Shown here: in pieces, positions 1 to 7,298 of the stretch
Numbering within the stretch: position 1 is the stretch's first letter
How the letters are laid out: every line of letters begins with the position of its first letter
NCBI RefSeq assembly: GCF_016755875.1
Contig: NZ_BNED01000005.1
Coordinates: forward strand, 2,578,501-2,642,500
Source: Streptomyces spororaveus
Lineage (GTDB): Bacteria > Actinomycetota > Actinomycetes > Streptomycetales > Streptomycetaceae
Direction of reading: 5' to 3'
DNA length: 64,000 nt
Program-made: the position numbers and the translations under genes
Notes under the pieces: generated by a model
What the model saw: only the letters and a program-made list of their open reading frames with translations
What the model was told of the DNA's origin: nothing
Database searches by the model: none

Positions 1-1277
1 GGGGCGCGGCCGGAGAGGCGGTGCGTGGCGCCGTCCTTGCGGCCCTCGCCCTCCGCGACCATGACCTCCAGCCTGCGGCCGACCTGCTTCTTGTTCTCGT
101 CCCAGGAGATCTCCTCCTGCAGGGCGACCAGGCGCATGTACCGCTCCTGGACGACCTCCTTGGGGATCTGCCCCTCCATGTCGGCCGCCGGGGTCCCGGG
201 GCGCTTGGAGTACTGGAAGGTGAACGCGTTCGCGAAGCGGGCCTCGCGCACCGCGTGCATCGTCTGCTGGAAGTCCTCCTCCGTCTCACCGGGGAAGCCC
301 ACGATGATGTCGGTGGAGATCGCGGCGTGCGGGATCGCGGCGCGGACCTTCTCGATGATGCCGAGGAACCGCTCCTGCCGGTACGAGCGGCGCATCGCCT
401 TCAGGATCGTGTCCGATCCGGACTGCATCGGCATGTGCAGCTGCGGCATGACGTTCGGGGTCTCGGCCATCGCCGCGATCACGTCGTCCGTGAAGTCGCG
501 CGGGTGCGGGGAGGTGAAGCGGACCCGCTCCAGGCCCTCGATCTGGCCACAGGCGCGCAGCAGCTTGCTGAAGGCCTCGCGGTCGCCCAGGTCCGACCCG
601 TACGCGTTCACGTTCTGGCCGAGCAGGGTGATCTCCGAGACGCCCTCGGCGACCAGGGCCTCCACCTCGGCGAGGATGTCGCCGGGACGGCGGTCCTCCT
701 CCTTGCCGCGCAGGGCCGGGACGATGCAGAAGGTGCAGGTGTTGTTGCAGCCGACGGAGATCGAGACCCAGGCGGCGTACGCGGACTCGCGGCGGGTCGG
801 GAGCGTGGAGGGGAAGGCCTCCAGCGACTCGGCGATCTCGACCTGCGCCTCCTCCTGGATGCGGGCGCGCTCCAGCAGCACGGGCAGCTTGCCGATGTTG
901 TGCGTACCGAAGACGACGTCGACCCAGGGGGCCCGCTTGACGATCGTGTCGCGGTCCTTCTGCGCCAGGCAGCCGCCGACGGCGATCTGCATGCCGGGGC
1001 GCTTCGTCTTCATCGGGGCCAGCCGGCCGAGGTTGCCGTACAGCTTGTTGTCGGCGTTCTCGCGGACCGCGCAGGTGTTGAAGACCACGACGTCGGCGTC
1101 ACCGTCGGCGCCCTCGGGCGCCCGGACGTAGCCGGCGTCCTCCAGCAGACCGGAGAGCCGCTCCGAGTCGTGCACGTTCATCTGGCACCCGTAGGTGCGC
1201 ACCTCGTAGCTTCTTGGTACGGCTACCTCATGCTCGTGCTTCTCGTCCACTGCTCCACCCGGCTCCACGCTGCTCAT
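1..1277 (-). CDS. miaB: tRNA-2-methylthio-N6-dimethylallyladenosine synthase MiaB, partial (C-terminus outside window)
   Basis: Radical-SAM methylthiotransferase that adds the 2-methylthio group to i6A37 of tRNAs reading UNN codons. About 425 codons are visible and the frame runs off the left edge. The N-terminal UPF0004 domain opens with [19 protein letters not shown]. The radical-SAM cluster motif CNNTCTFC lies at about residues 177-184, and the TRAM region is only just entered. The ATG at 1277 gives an N-terminus ([13 protein letters not shown]) that differs from a second miaB start at 7551. The two copies meet at a 22-bp repeat in the SYEVRT codons. I infer that an element inserted there and now supplies this start. 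No Shine-Dalgarno lies close upstream, but TACCCT sits 6 nt before the ATG, which fits a leaderless transcript. Confidence 0.95.
   Translation of the reverse strand, partial: MSSVEPGGAVDEKHEHEVAVPRSYEVRTYGCQMNVHDSERLSGLLEDAGYVRAPEGADGDADVVVFNTCAVRENADNKLYGNLGRLAPMKTKRPGMQIAVGGCLAQKDRDTIVKRAPWVDVVFGTHNIGKLPVLLERARIQEEAQVEIAESLEAFPSTLPTRRESAYAAWVSISVGCNNTCTFCIVPALRGKEEDRRPGDILAEVEALVAEGVSEITLLGQNVNAYGSDLGDREAFSKLLRACGQIEGLERVRFTSPHPRDFTDDVIAAMAETPNVMPQLHMPMQSGSDTILKAMRRSYRQERFLGIIEKVRAAIPHAAISTDIIVGFPGETEEDFQQTMHAVREARFANAFTFQYSKRPGTPAADMEGQIPKEVVQERYMRLVALQEEISWDENKKQVGRRLEVMVAEGEGRKDGATHRLSGRA
1192..1213. repeat. Left attachment-site repeat (attL-like)
   Basis: This 22-bp sequence is identical to 7490-7511. 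It encodes the SYEVRT segment of MiaB on the minus strand. The centre is the 12-bp palindrome AGGTGCGCACCT (1193-1204). Beyond the core, towards the miaB start, the sequence differs from the right copy until a second identical block at 1274-1289. Which side is attL or attR is a naming choice. Confidence 0.8.
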
Positions 1278-1316
1278 GCAACAAGGGTAAGGGCGTGCTC
1301 CTGGGCGTTCAGTCGC
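1278..1316 (-). promoter_or_regulatory. Element-borne leaderless promoter driving miaB
   Basis: Read on the minus strand, TACCCT (1284-1289) lies 6 nt before the miaB ATG and fits the Streptomyces TANNNT -10 pattern. CTGAAC sits about 17 nt further upstream as a weak -35. The 16 bases TACCCTTGTTGCATGA (1274-1289) are identical to the block at the stranded native start (7548-7563), although the flanks differ. The element has therefore kept or captured exactly the initiation block. Promoter activity is inferred. Confidence 0.45.
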
Positions 1317-1442
1317 GCGGCAAGATCAGGACCCGGGCACACGAGGAGCTGTGTGTGCGTGCCCTTGCGAGCGGCACCGCCACGACCAGCCTTCTTACGG
1401 TAGGCAGCAACCAGCGTGAAGGCTCCTTCCATGAGCAGGCGC

Positions 1443-1767
1443 CTACGTCCGTCCCAGCCGAGTCGGGCCCACCGCTCCGCGTTTCTCAAGCTGCGCCATG
1501 GATTCCGCGTGCTCTCCCATGGCCCTGAGCACGACGTCCATGGCCGGGTCGGCCGGGACCATGCCGAGCCGCTTGCGCTTCACCTGCCGTAGGTGGAGCT
1601 TGCCGCCGCAGTCGCAGTACGCCACGTCAAGGAGCGGGGCCGACTCGGACCGGCATGCCGTCGTCGCAGTAGACAATCTCCCGGTTGTGGGACATGCGTC
1701 CCCGGATCGTCGGAGAAGTGACGATGTTCCGCAGCGTCTCGGGGCACCACTCGGCGCGAATCTCCGG
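1443..1767 (-). pseudogene. Large serine recombinase (integrase) remnant
   Basis: Reading leftward from 1767, one frame gives WCPETLRNIVTSPTIRGRM followed by an IVYCDDGMPV-like strand. This is the recombinase-domain pattern (W-P-x-TL-R-x-I-L-x-SP-x-x-x-G) of large serine recombinases. It stops at 1627. A second frame continues with VAYCDCGGKLHLRQVKRKR, resembling the zinc ribbon, down to the stop at 1443. The catalytic serine domain is absent, the linker between the two blocks looks deleted, and a frameshift separates them. Intact relatives are about 450-600 aa; about 110 codons remain. It lies just inside the left att repeat, where such integrase genes normally sit. Assignment rests on motif recall only. 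Confidence 0.6.
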
Positions 1768-1997
1768 CACCGGCTTCTCCGGCTACTGATCAGTCGACGC
1801 GCACAGCAGAGGGGCCCTGGTGGAGACAGCCGCCGGGGCCCCGTTCCGTACCCGCACCCCTCGGGACCAACGCCCTTGCCGGCCGCAGGACCAAAGTCCC
1901 ACCGCGGAGGTCCCTGCCCCGCCCTCGACAACGGCTCGCGCGTCATCAAGGTGGGCAAACCCAAGGGCAGCTCGTACGGTTCCTCGGGGAGTAGCCG

Positions 1998-2195
1998 CTA
2001 GCGACGCCGCCGCACCTGCCACATGTTCTTGTGGGCCTCCATGATGGCCGCGCGGTCGCAGGGCTTCGTGTCGCGCATGACCTCGCGGAACGTGTAGAGC
2101 TTGGCGAGCATCGTCATGCCGAACATGACCAGGCCGGCCAGGCTGGGCGGGACGACGGGGTTGTTGAGCGCCAGCTCGACGATCGTCGGGTTCAT
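1998..2195 (-). CDS. Small hypothetical protein (65 aa)
   Basis: The ATG at 2195 is preceded by AAAGAGGACCTG, a plausible ribosome-binding site. The peptide runs MNPTIVELALNNPVVPPSLA and then a moderately hydrophobic stretch (about residues 15-32, LAGLVMFGMTMLAKLYTF). It ends with a charged tail finishing in RRRR. The middle could form one short membrane segment. I do not recognise the family. It lies between the recombinase remnant and the noncoding middle of the element and may be a leftover phage or plasmid gene. Longer upstream readings in the same frame lack an RBS. Confidence 0.4.
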   Translation of the reverse strand: MNPTIVELALNNPVVPPSLAGLVMFGMTMLAKLYTFREVMRDTKPCDRAAIMEAHKNMWQVRRRR

Positions 2196-2551
2196 CAGGT
2201 CCTCTTTCAGCGGGCAGTGGCTAGCGCCTTCGTAGAGAGGCGGCCCCGCTGAGGGACGCGCCGACCTCAACGAAGACAGGTGTGAGTTCCCTGTCAAACA
2301 CGGCGCCCGCTAGACCGTGCCTCCGTCGGGACGTCCTTTGTCCTCTGGAGTATTCGTTGAGATCGGTAAGTAGAACTCCGAAACTCAAATGATGCTAGAA
2401 CTGCATAGCGAGCCCCCTGGCGAGGTACATATCCCTAGCGCCAAAGGCTGAACCGGGTCAGTGCATTCCCGGTCAGACGATTTCCTTGCGGATACCGTCT
2501 TGGATCGGCGGACAACTGCGCCTGCCGATCGATGTGTATGTGTGTTTGTAG

Positions 2552-2692
2552 GTGACACAAGGCGACTCGGGCTGGCAAGCCCTATCGCTCCGCGCCGGGT
2601 TAGGGCACGTCGTCTGCAATGACGGTAGCCCAACCTTCGCAGCATCAGCAAACACCAAGGTCAGAAAGGAGATTGAAGATCCACGGCAGTGA
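2552..2692 (+). pseudogene. Short ORF remnant upstream of the deaminase remnant
   Basis: A 46-codon GTG-initiated frame contains GLGHVVCNDGSPTFAAS and KVRKEIED. Its TGA overlaps the GTG of the next remnant by the common GTGA arrangement, which suggests a once co-translated phage gene pair. There is no clear RBS and I do not recognise the protein. It may be only the 3' part of a decayed gene. Confidence 0.25.
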
Positions 2693-2971
2693 ACATCCCG
2701 ACTGGTAGACCTACTTCGTCGGCATCGCTGAGGCGGTGTCAGCCCGCGGCGACTGCATCCGGTCCCACATCGGGGCCGTCCTCGTCCACCCCGACCGGCG
2801 CATGGCCGCGACCGGCTTCAACGGAGTGCCAGCCAGAGTGAGGCCCGCATCCAGGCAGGCATCCCCGGGGTCTCCGGGGATACCAGGCCCCTAAGAGGGC
2901 CTCTCCATACAGGACCTCTCGGTAAGCACCCCTACCCACAGCACCCCACCACTACAGCCAAGCGTCAGTGA
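2689..2971 (+). pseudogene. dCMP/cytidine deaminase-like remnant
   Basis: Starting at the GTG at 2689, a one-base frameshift leads into DW followed by an in-frame TAG (2706-2708). It continues with TYFVGIAEAVSARGDCIRSH, then IGAVLVHPDRRMAATGFNGVP. This is the N-terminal pattern of phage and actinobacterial dCMP deaminases (GIA.A.SARGDC.R..vGAVlV...R...tGyNG.P). The zinc-binding HAE and CxxC parts are not recoverable. A further shifted frame (EGLSIQDLSVSTPT) may be the decayed continuation. At least two frameshifts and one nonsense codon make it nonfunctional. It supports a phage ancestry for the element. Confidence 0.55.
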
Positions 2972-3341
2972 ATAACTGATTCAGCCTCTATCCACAACCA
3001 CACACTCACTCATTAGCCACTCACTCAATCCGCGTGCACATGCGAGCCACACACACCCGCTCCATGTGTGCACCACACTGCACCGCTACATGTACGTACA
3101 CACACATATAAGCGTGAGCGATTGAAGCGATGAGTTAGAACATAAAGCCTGAAAGCTTGCTGATCAGACGCAAACAAAAGCCTGCCCAAACACGAGTCGG
3201 CTACTTTCGGCTTGAGTAAAGGGTCATGGTCGGGCAGGTGGGGACCCCCGATTGATCAAGGGTTTTGGCCGGTACGCGATAGGCAGCGAAATCGTCCCGG
3301 GGTTACCAAAATGAAGGACGAGTGGTCCGGTGACGAACGAA
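2972..3341. other. Low-GC noncoding stretch within the element
   Basis: This stretch is AT-richer than the rest of the window, with CA/TG-rich runs (about 3030-3110), and no frame has convincing codon usage. A TGCCC/GGGCA inverted pair flanks about 3180-3240. Stop-rich frames suggest decayed phage DNA or a former replication/attachment region. I cannot assign a function. Confidence 0.4.
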
Positions 3342-3378
3342 GCCCCGGCTTCCCCTGAGAGGGAGGTCGGGGCCTTTT
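3342..3378. terminator. Intrinsic terminator-like hairpin
   Basis: A stem of about 13 bp has arms GCCCCG...CTTCCC and GGGAGG...CGGGGC around a CTGAGA loop, with two wobble pairs. CTTTTCC follows on the plus strand. The minus-strand operon ending at 3501 would run into the same hairpin about 130 nt downstream, so it may end that transcript too, though the minus-side tail is less U-rich. Confidence 0.55.
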
Positions 3379-3500
3379 CCTGTGTCGAGTTGAAGGTTCC
3401 GCGGTGGAGCGGGCGGCCGGGTTGACCTGCGATGTTCTGAGAGAGGCGTTCTCAACTCGGACTAGGTACGGCCTACGGATCGTCGCACCGAGGCTTGATG

Positions 3501-4664
3501 TCAGACCGGATTGTTCGGTAGGTCGAGCCACGGAGTCTGGCCGTCAGGGCCCACGGTGAGCCCGAACCGGGTGAAGTCCGGGCGTCCCTGCTCCTCCCAC
3601 CATCGGTAGGCGGCTTCCGTCTCGTCCCACAGCTTCCGGGGGCCGGACTGGACTACGAGGTACTCACTCGCCCCGGGTTCGTAGTCGACGGACGCCCACG
3701 ACTGCCGGTCGTCGCCGTAGAACCACACGACGTAAGAGCCGTCCGTGTCGTGCTCCACAGACCAGAACGTTCCCGGTACCCGAAGGCTGATGGCGAACTG
3801 TTCGGCCCATCCGTCGATGCCCTCGGGTGAAAGCGTCGTGGTGCTCTTGACGCCGTCCCCGGGCCACTCCTGGCCTTTGAGGTAGGCGGCGTGGTCGGCA
3901 CGGTCGGGACGCTGCTGCCGGAGCCGCATGAAAGCACTGGAGCGGGTGAAGTGTCCGGAAGCCGTGCCGTCCTCGCCCACGACAAGCCGGGCGATGGCTT
4001 CGCCCCCGTAGCCGGTGCCCCACGGGGCGATGGTGATCCCGCCGGTACGGGTCTGCTGAATCCACGCGTAGGGCACGTCCCCGACAGAGCACGTGGCCAT
4101 GGCGCGATCGTACGGACCGCCGTCCGCCTGACCACGCCTGCCGTCTCCCACGATCACCAGCGGGGACAGTCCGGCATCTCGCAAGTTCCCGACGGCGGCC
4201 CCCTTGGCTACCTCAGGGCCGTACTCGATGGAGACGACGTTCTCGCAACCGAGACGGTGAGCCAGGAGACCCGCGTTCCAACCGGTCCCGGTACCGATCT
4301 CAAGGACCCTGTGCCCCTCCCTCACATCAAGGTCAGACAGCATCGAGAAGACCATGTGAGGCCGAGAGTTCGAGCTGGTAGGGGTAGTCCCTACGTCGTC
4401 GCCGGTGTGCTGTCCGTCGTCCCACTGAGTGGTGAGGGGGATGTCGGAGTACACGGCAGTGAGCCACGCGTCCGGGTCCGTGTCGCGGTCCACCAAAGCG
4501 CGCTGCCGGGTGCCTGACGCGATGCCCGGCCAGATGCGGGCCGGTACGAACATGTCCCGGGGGACCGCGTGGAAGGTGGACGACCAATCCCTCTGCAACG
4601 CGCCCGATGCAACGAGCGCGGAGGCGAGCCCCTGAGGGCCCGCCCCCTCTTCGCGCTTGGTCAT
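3501..4664 (-). CDS. PIMT-like (protein-L-isoaspartate) methyltransferase of RiPP-associated type
   Basis: A 387-aa class I SAM-dependent methyltransferase. An N-terminal extension (residues about 10-75) precedes an S-x-x-x-RPHMV segment (about 98-105) that corresponds to the SxPxMV loop of protein-L-isoaspartyl methyltransferases. SAM motif I EIGTGTG lies at 122-128. The C-terminal extension of about 120 aa (GSYVVWFYGDD, then EAAYRWWEEQGRPDFTRFGL) resembles the methyltransferases that NCBI models place in ATP-grasp/FxLD peptide maturation systems. I infer carboxyl methylation of Asp in a peptide or protein. The gene directly follows a 48-aa Gly/Asp-rich peptide gene (stop at 4671, ATG at 4664, RBS GTAGGGG overlapping that stop). 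No ATP-grasp or lanthionine enzyme is nearby. A general protein-repair role is the alternative. Confidence 0.75.
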   Translation of the reverse strand: MTKREEGAGPQGLASALVASGALQRDWSSTFHAVPRDMFVPARIWPGIASGTRQRALVDRDTDPDAWLTAVYSDIPLTTQWDDGQHTGDDVGTTPTSSNSRPHMVFSMLSDLDVREGHRVLEIGTGTGWNAGLLAHRLGCENVVSIEYGPEVAKGAAVGNLRDAGLSPLVIVGDGRRGQADGGPYDRAMATCSVGDVPYAWIQQTRTGGITIAPWGTGYGGEAIARLVVGEDGTASGHFTRSSAFMRLRQQRPDRADHAAYLKGQEWPGDGVKSTTTLSPEGIDGWAEQFAISLRVPGTFWSVEHDTDGSYVVWFYGDDRQSWASVDYEPGASEYLVVQSGPRKLWDETEAAYRWWEEQGRPDFTRFGLTVGPDGQTPWLDLPNNPV

Positions 4665-4670
4665 ATACCC

Positions 4671-4817
4671 CTACTTCTTTGCGGGGCCGGAGCCGTCCGA
4701 GGAGTTACCGCCGCTCCCCGTGTCCGTGCCGCCGCCGCCGTGTCCGCGCCCGGAGCTGCCGTCGTCCTGCTGGCTTCCGCCTTGGCCGTCTCCGGTACCG
4801 CCACCGTGCTTGGGCAT
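4671..4817 (-). CDS. Gly/Asp-rich 48-aa peptide, candidate RiPP-like precursor
   Basis: The ATG at 4817 has GAAGGAG 6 nt upstream and the stop lies 6 nt before the methyltransferase ATG. The peptide begins MPKHGGGTGDGQGG and ends SSDGSGPAKK. It is almost half glycine plus serine, with five Asp, three of them followed by Gly (10-11, 19-20, 41-42). Asp-Gly is the classical site of aspartimide and isoaspartate formation, which is the chemistry PIMT-like enzymes act on. It contains no Cys, no signal peptide and no hydrophobic segment. A structural linker-like or disordered protein is the alternative. The coding assignment is firm on RBS and spacing; precursor status is inference. Confidence 0.6.
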   Translation of the reverse strand: MPKHGGGTGDGQGGSQQDDGSSGRGHGGGGTDTGSGGNSSDGSGPAKK

Positions 4818-4829
4818 ATCGGTACTCCT

Positions 4830-5006
4830 TCACTCGTGAGGGTGTGGGGGCTCTCGCTTGCCAACCCGCCCTGGCGGGGCGGGAGTCTGTTGGGCCGTCC
4901 ATCCCCGGGCAACGATCATGGCGACCGTTGCAACCCAGGCGATAGCGGCGGCAAGGGTCAGTAGTCGGGGGATGCGGGGGAGCTTCTCCCCGTCGTCGTC
5001 GGCCAC
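4830..5006 (-). CDS. Small single-pass membrane protein (58 aa)
   Basis: The GTG at 5006 begins VADDDGEKLPRIPRLL, followed by one clear membrane segment at about residues 15-34 (LLTLAAAIAWVATVAMIVA), then a Pro/Arg/His-rich tail. An acidic N-terminus and basic C-terminus flank the helix. The start lies inside the 3' end of the upstream DUF7848-like gene (49-bp overlap in another frame). The stop is 12 nt before the peptide gene, whose RBS directly follows it. The spacing points to one operon with the peptide and methyltransferase; an anchoring or export role would be speculation. The RBS (GGGTGA) is weak. Confidence 0.5.
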   Translation of the reverse strand: MADDDGEKLPRIPRLLTLAAAIAWVATVAMIVARGWTAQQTPAPPGRVGKREPPHPHE

Positions 5007-5233
5007 TGGCTCACCCGCTGAACAATGGCGACGTCTTCGAAGGTGCGGCCGAACATCGCGTGATGCGGGCTGAGACCCGTGTGGCTCATGCCCTGCCGGT
5101 CAACAACGGCCAAGTCGTCGCTCGTTTCTGCTGTCCAGCCGCACCCCTCGTACAGACACTTCGCAGACACGACAGGCCGCTTCCGGGCAAGCGGGATGAT
5201 TCGGTGATTCACGAACCGCATTACCGTTCGCAT
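4958..5233 (-). CDS. DUF7848-like small zinc-ribbon protein (91 aa)
   Basis: The ATG at 5233 shares one base with the stop of the preceding gene (TGATG). The protein begins MRTVMRFVNHRIIPL and then has a Cys pair in CLYEGCGW, an acidic ETSDDL stretch and His residues in GLSPHHAMFGRTF. This is the layout of the small actinobacterial DUF7848 proteins (Cys pair, then a H-x(n)-H-rich C-terminal half) that often sit in XRE-regulated accessory clusters. Function is unknown. Its 3' end encodes the start of the membrane peptide gene in another frame. Confidence 0.55.
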   Translation of the reverse strand: MRTVMRFVNHRIIPLARKRPVVSAKCLYEGCGWTAETSDDLAVVDRQGMSHTGLSPHHAMFGRTFEDVAIVQRVSQWPTTTGRSSPASPDY

Positions 5234-5415
5234 CAGGCACCAACCCTTCGCCTCATGTGCGGGTGGTTTCCGATCTCCTGGTTGATCTTGGATACCTCGC
5301 GCCACTCGCCCGCGTCAGCGGCCTCGTTCCGCTCCGCGTCCAGTGCCGTGCACACGCCGCACGAGGGGTCGTAGGCAGGCCACGTAGCCCTGTTGATGCA
5401 GGCGGGTGCACTCAC
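5233..5415 (-). CDS. Small Cys-containing hypothetical protein (60 aa)
   Basis: The GTG at 5415 overlaps the upstream TGA by 4 bp (GTGA), implying translational coupling. The protein contains YDPSCGVCTALDAERNEA and KINQEIGNHPHMRR: a CxxC pair followed by an amphipathic helix. I recall similar 55-65-aa proteins in Streptomyces beside DUF7848 and XRE genes, but know no function. Its stop overlaps the next gene's start by one base, so three consecutive genes are chained. Confidence 0.5.
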   Translation of the reverse strand: MSAPACINRATWPAYDPSCGVCTALDAERNEAADAGEWREVSKINQEIGNHPHMRRRVGA

Positions 5416-5603
5416 GCGTGCCCCCGGGCGGCGTGGCGACGCATCAACACGTTCATGTCGCTGACGACCGTGCCCCGGCACGGCCCCTTGGCCAGCACGC
5501 GCACCTTGGCCCACTTCTGACAGCGCTCACAGTTGGCGGGAGGCTGTGGCCACGGGGGCATGAAGAGCTTTGCCACCTGCTGCTGTGCCGTCGTTGCCGC
5601 CAT
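5412..5603 (-). CDS. Small CxxC hypothetical protein (63 aa)
   Basis: The ATG at 5603 lies 8 nt after GGAGG; a GTG at 5606 is an equally possible start. The sequence includes NCERCQKWAKVRVLAKGPC and ends MRRHAARGHA. The Cys spacing (CxxC, then Cys 12 residues on) could bind zinc. It is the first gene of a four-gene chain with overlapping or near-overlapping ends that leads to the peptide and methyltransferase. A hairpin lies between it and the regulator gene upstream. No family is recognised. Confidence 0.45.
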   Translation of the reverse strand: MAATTAQQQVAKLFMPPWPQPPANCERCQKWAKVRVLAKGPCRGTVVSDMNVLMRRHAARGHA

Positions 5604-5626
5604 CACCGCGCCCTCCGCCGTTGTCT

Positions 5627-5654
5627 CAGTCCGGGGGAATCCTTCACCGGACTG
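5627..5654. terminator. Hairpin between regulator and small-protein genes
   Basis: CAGTCCGG and CCGGACTG form a perfect 8-bp stem with a 12-nt loop in the 90-bp gap after the XRE gene. No U-tract follows, so it may attenuate or process the transcript rather than terminate it fully. Confidence 0.35.
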
Positions 5655-5693
5655 CGGCGGTGGAGCGCGATCATGCGCGTCATGGACTAAAGA

Positions 5694-6524
5694 TCATCGG
5701 AGGGCGGTCGCGCACCCACCGAGAAAGGCCCGTGCGTCGTCTCCGAAGAGGGCTCTGTCCTCAAGGTGCGAGAACTCCTCGAGGTGGCTCACCACATCCC
5801 GAGGGTCCCGGAAGACCATGACACCGGTGGACAGCTCAACTGTGGCGATGCGGTCGTCGTAGACCGTGAAGGTGTTGAGCGGAGCGGGACCGGTCGGGAC
5901 CGTCATGGGGATCACTCCGAGCCGCACGTTCGGCAGGTGCGTAAGCGAGGCCAAGTGGTCGATCTGCACGGCGAGCGCGTCGGGGCCGACGAGGGGCCAC
6001 CGGACTGCCTGCTCGGTGAGTATGAACGTGAAGCGCTTCGAGCGGTCGTACAGGACCTGTTGCCGCTCCAACTTCCTGGCGATGGTCTTCGAGTGATCTC
6101 CGGGGATGTGGGCGAGACTCGCCCGGATGTACTCCGGAGTCGAGAGCAGGCCCGTGACCATCGAGAGCAGGAAGAAGCGGAACTCTGACGACGATGCTTC
6201 GAGGCCGGCCAATTCAAGCTGCTTCTTGTCCAGGCCCTTGCGCCGCATGCCTCGGGCTCCCTGCCACTCCGTATTCGCGAGACGAGCCAGGGTCATGACC
6301 TGGGTGACCAGAGCGGGGGCCGCATCGCAGGCCCTCAGGAGTTGCTCTACGTCCACGAGGGACGGGCGGACCTTGCCGTTCTCGATCCGGCTGACCTTCG
6401 ACTGAGACATGTTGCAGCGGGCAGCGGCCCGAGCCCCTGAGAGCCCGGACCGCTTGCGTACCGCTTTCAGCAGGGCCGCCAGCTCCTCGCCTGACTGGCC
6501 AAGCTCTTCTGGTTCGACACTCAC
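5694..6524 (-). CDS. XRE-family regulator with DUF5753 (Scr1-type)
   Basis: 276 aa. The N-terminal helix-turn-helix (about residues 12-70, including SQSKVSRIENGKVRPSL) binds DNA. The C-terminal DUF5753 region (about 95-270: TGLLSTPEYIRA, LTEQAVRW, FTVYDDRIATVELSTG) is the usual partner-sensing domain in actinobacterial Scr1-type regulators. The start is GTG at 6524, overlapping the DUF6879 stop by 4 bp (GTGA), so the pair is translationally coupled. Such XRE genes typically neighbour DUF397 or DUF6879 genes and are sometimes called antitoxin-like. Here it probably autoregulates from the upstream promoter region. Whether the pair acts as a toxin-antitoxin is untested. Confidence 0.9.
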   Translation of the reverse strand: MSVEPEELGQSGEELAALLKAVRKRSGLSGARAAARCNMSQSKVSRIENGKVRPSLVDVEQLLRACDAAPALVTQVMTLARLANTEWQGARGMRRKGLDKKQLELAGLEASSSEFRFFLLSMVTGLLSTPEYIRASLAHIPGDHSKTIARKLERQQVLYDRSKRFTFILTEQAVRWPLVGPDALAVQIDHLASLTHLPNVRLGVIPMTVPTGPAPLNTFTVYDDRIATVELSTGVMVFRDPRDVVSHLEEFSHLEDRALFGDDARAFLGGCATALR

Positions 6525-7018
6525 CTCGCGGCGTACTCCAGGAACGGCACGGACGCGGCTACGGCGATGCGCTGGTATTCGATGAACGGGGCGGGGTCGC
6601 CCTCGTAGAGTTCGCGGCTGATCTGCTTGCCGTGCGCCTCGTAGTGCATGAGGACGATCGTGGAGCGGTCGAACATCCAGAAGTCTTCGACGTCCGCCAG
6701 CGGGTTCGGCCGGTCGGTCACGTCAAGGATGCGGATGTCTTCTCCGGCCGGGGCCTGGTGCTGGTAGTACCGCTCGAACTCGAACCGCAGGTAGTCGCTC
6801 AGCGGCTGCGTGAGGACGTGGACGCGCCCCACGTTCCGGGTGCGCACCATCTCCGTCCACGAGTCCTCGTACGGGCCGGGGAACCGAGCCCCCGCCTTGA
6901 AAGCTGCGAACTCTTCCGCTTCCTGCGGTACGAGGTACTGGGGCAGGGTCTCAAGCCGCCAGGCTTCCGTCTGGAACGTCTTGAACTTCGACGCCCAGTC
7001 TTCACCATCCAAGAGCAC
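6521..7018 (-). CDS. DUF6879 family protein
   Basis: 165 aa, GTG start at 7018 with GGGAGG 7 nt upstream. The sequence (GEDWASKFKTFQTEAWRLET, then VRTRNVGRVHVLTQPLSDY, then DFWMFDRSTIVLMHYE) matches what I know of DUF6879, a domain found almost only beside XRE/DUF5753 regulators in Streptomyces and relatives. Biochemistry is unknown. It overlaps the upstream 68-aa gene by 17 nt and the regulator by 4 nt, giving a three-gene operon. Confidence 0.8.
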   Translation of the reverse strand: MLLDGEDWASKFKTFQTEAWRLETLPQYLVPQEAEEFAAFKAGARFPGPYEDSWTEMVRTRNVGRVHVLTQPLSDYLRFEFERYYQHQAPAGEDIRILDVTDRPNPLADVEDFWMFDRSTIVLMHYEAHGKQISRELYEGDPAPFIEYQRIAVAASVPFLEYAAR

Positions 7019-7208
7019 GGAATGCCTCCCTGAGTACCGCTTCGGGGATCTCTACGAGTCCCTCGCCGGCCGGCGGGGTGAAGGCTGCGGATACGTCGCC
7101 CTGGACGATGAACGTCCCGGATGCGGTCTGGTAGACGTTCGGGCAGTCGCCCTGCCCGCACTCACCGTTTCCGTTGCCCGTGAGCCGGGTCAGTTCCTCA
7201 CGCGCCAT
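7002..7208 (-). CDS. Small conserved protein heading the DUF6879-XRE operon (68 aa)
   Basis: The ATG at 7208 follows GAGGGGG by 7 nt; a longer frame from 7253 lacks an RBS. The protein has CGQGDCPNVYQTASGTFIVQG followed by an EIPEAVLREAFRAL helix. This resembles short actinobacterial proteins with the pattern CP-x-Y-x-T-x-x-G-T-x-x-V-Q-G and a terminal amphipathic helix that precede DUF6879/XRE pairs. Function is unknown; it may be the third component of that module. Its 3' end overlaps the DUF6879 gene. Confidence 0.6.
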   Translation of the reverse strand: MAREELTRLTGNGNGECGQGDCPNVYQTASGTFIVQGDVSAAFTPPAGEGLVEIPEAVLREAFRALGW

Positions 7209-7298
7209 GTGAAACCCCCTCGGTGCCAAGCCCCCGCCGGGCCTGATGACCATGACCGTACGGACGGATCGGCGAGGCCGTCCATGCGCGAACGCGAC

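Noticed and set aside
1274..1489. 71-codon minus-strand frame ending on the miaB ATG
   Set aside because: No RBS or recognisable family. The TGA/ATG overlap arises from the TGCATGA block present at both miaB starts.
3256..3531. 91-codon minus-strand frame downstream of the methyltransferase
   Set aside because: It overlaps the methyltransferase 3' end and the terminator hairpin, has no RBS and has atypical composition.
4333..4635. Several short frames on both strands over the methyltransferase N-terminus
   Set aside because: All are shadows of the methyltransferase coding frame, which has the SAM motif, RBS and operon context.
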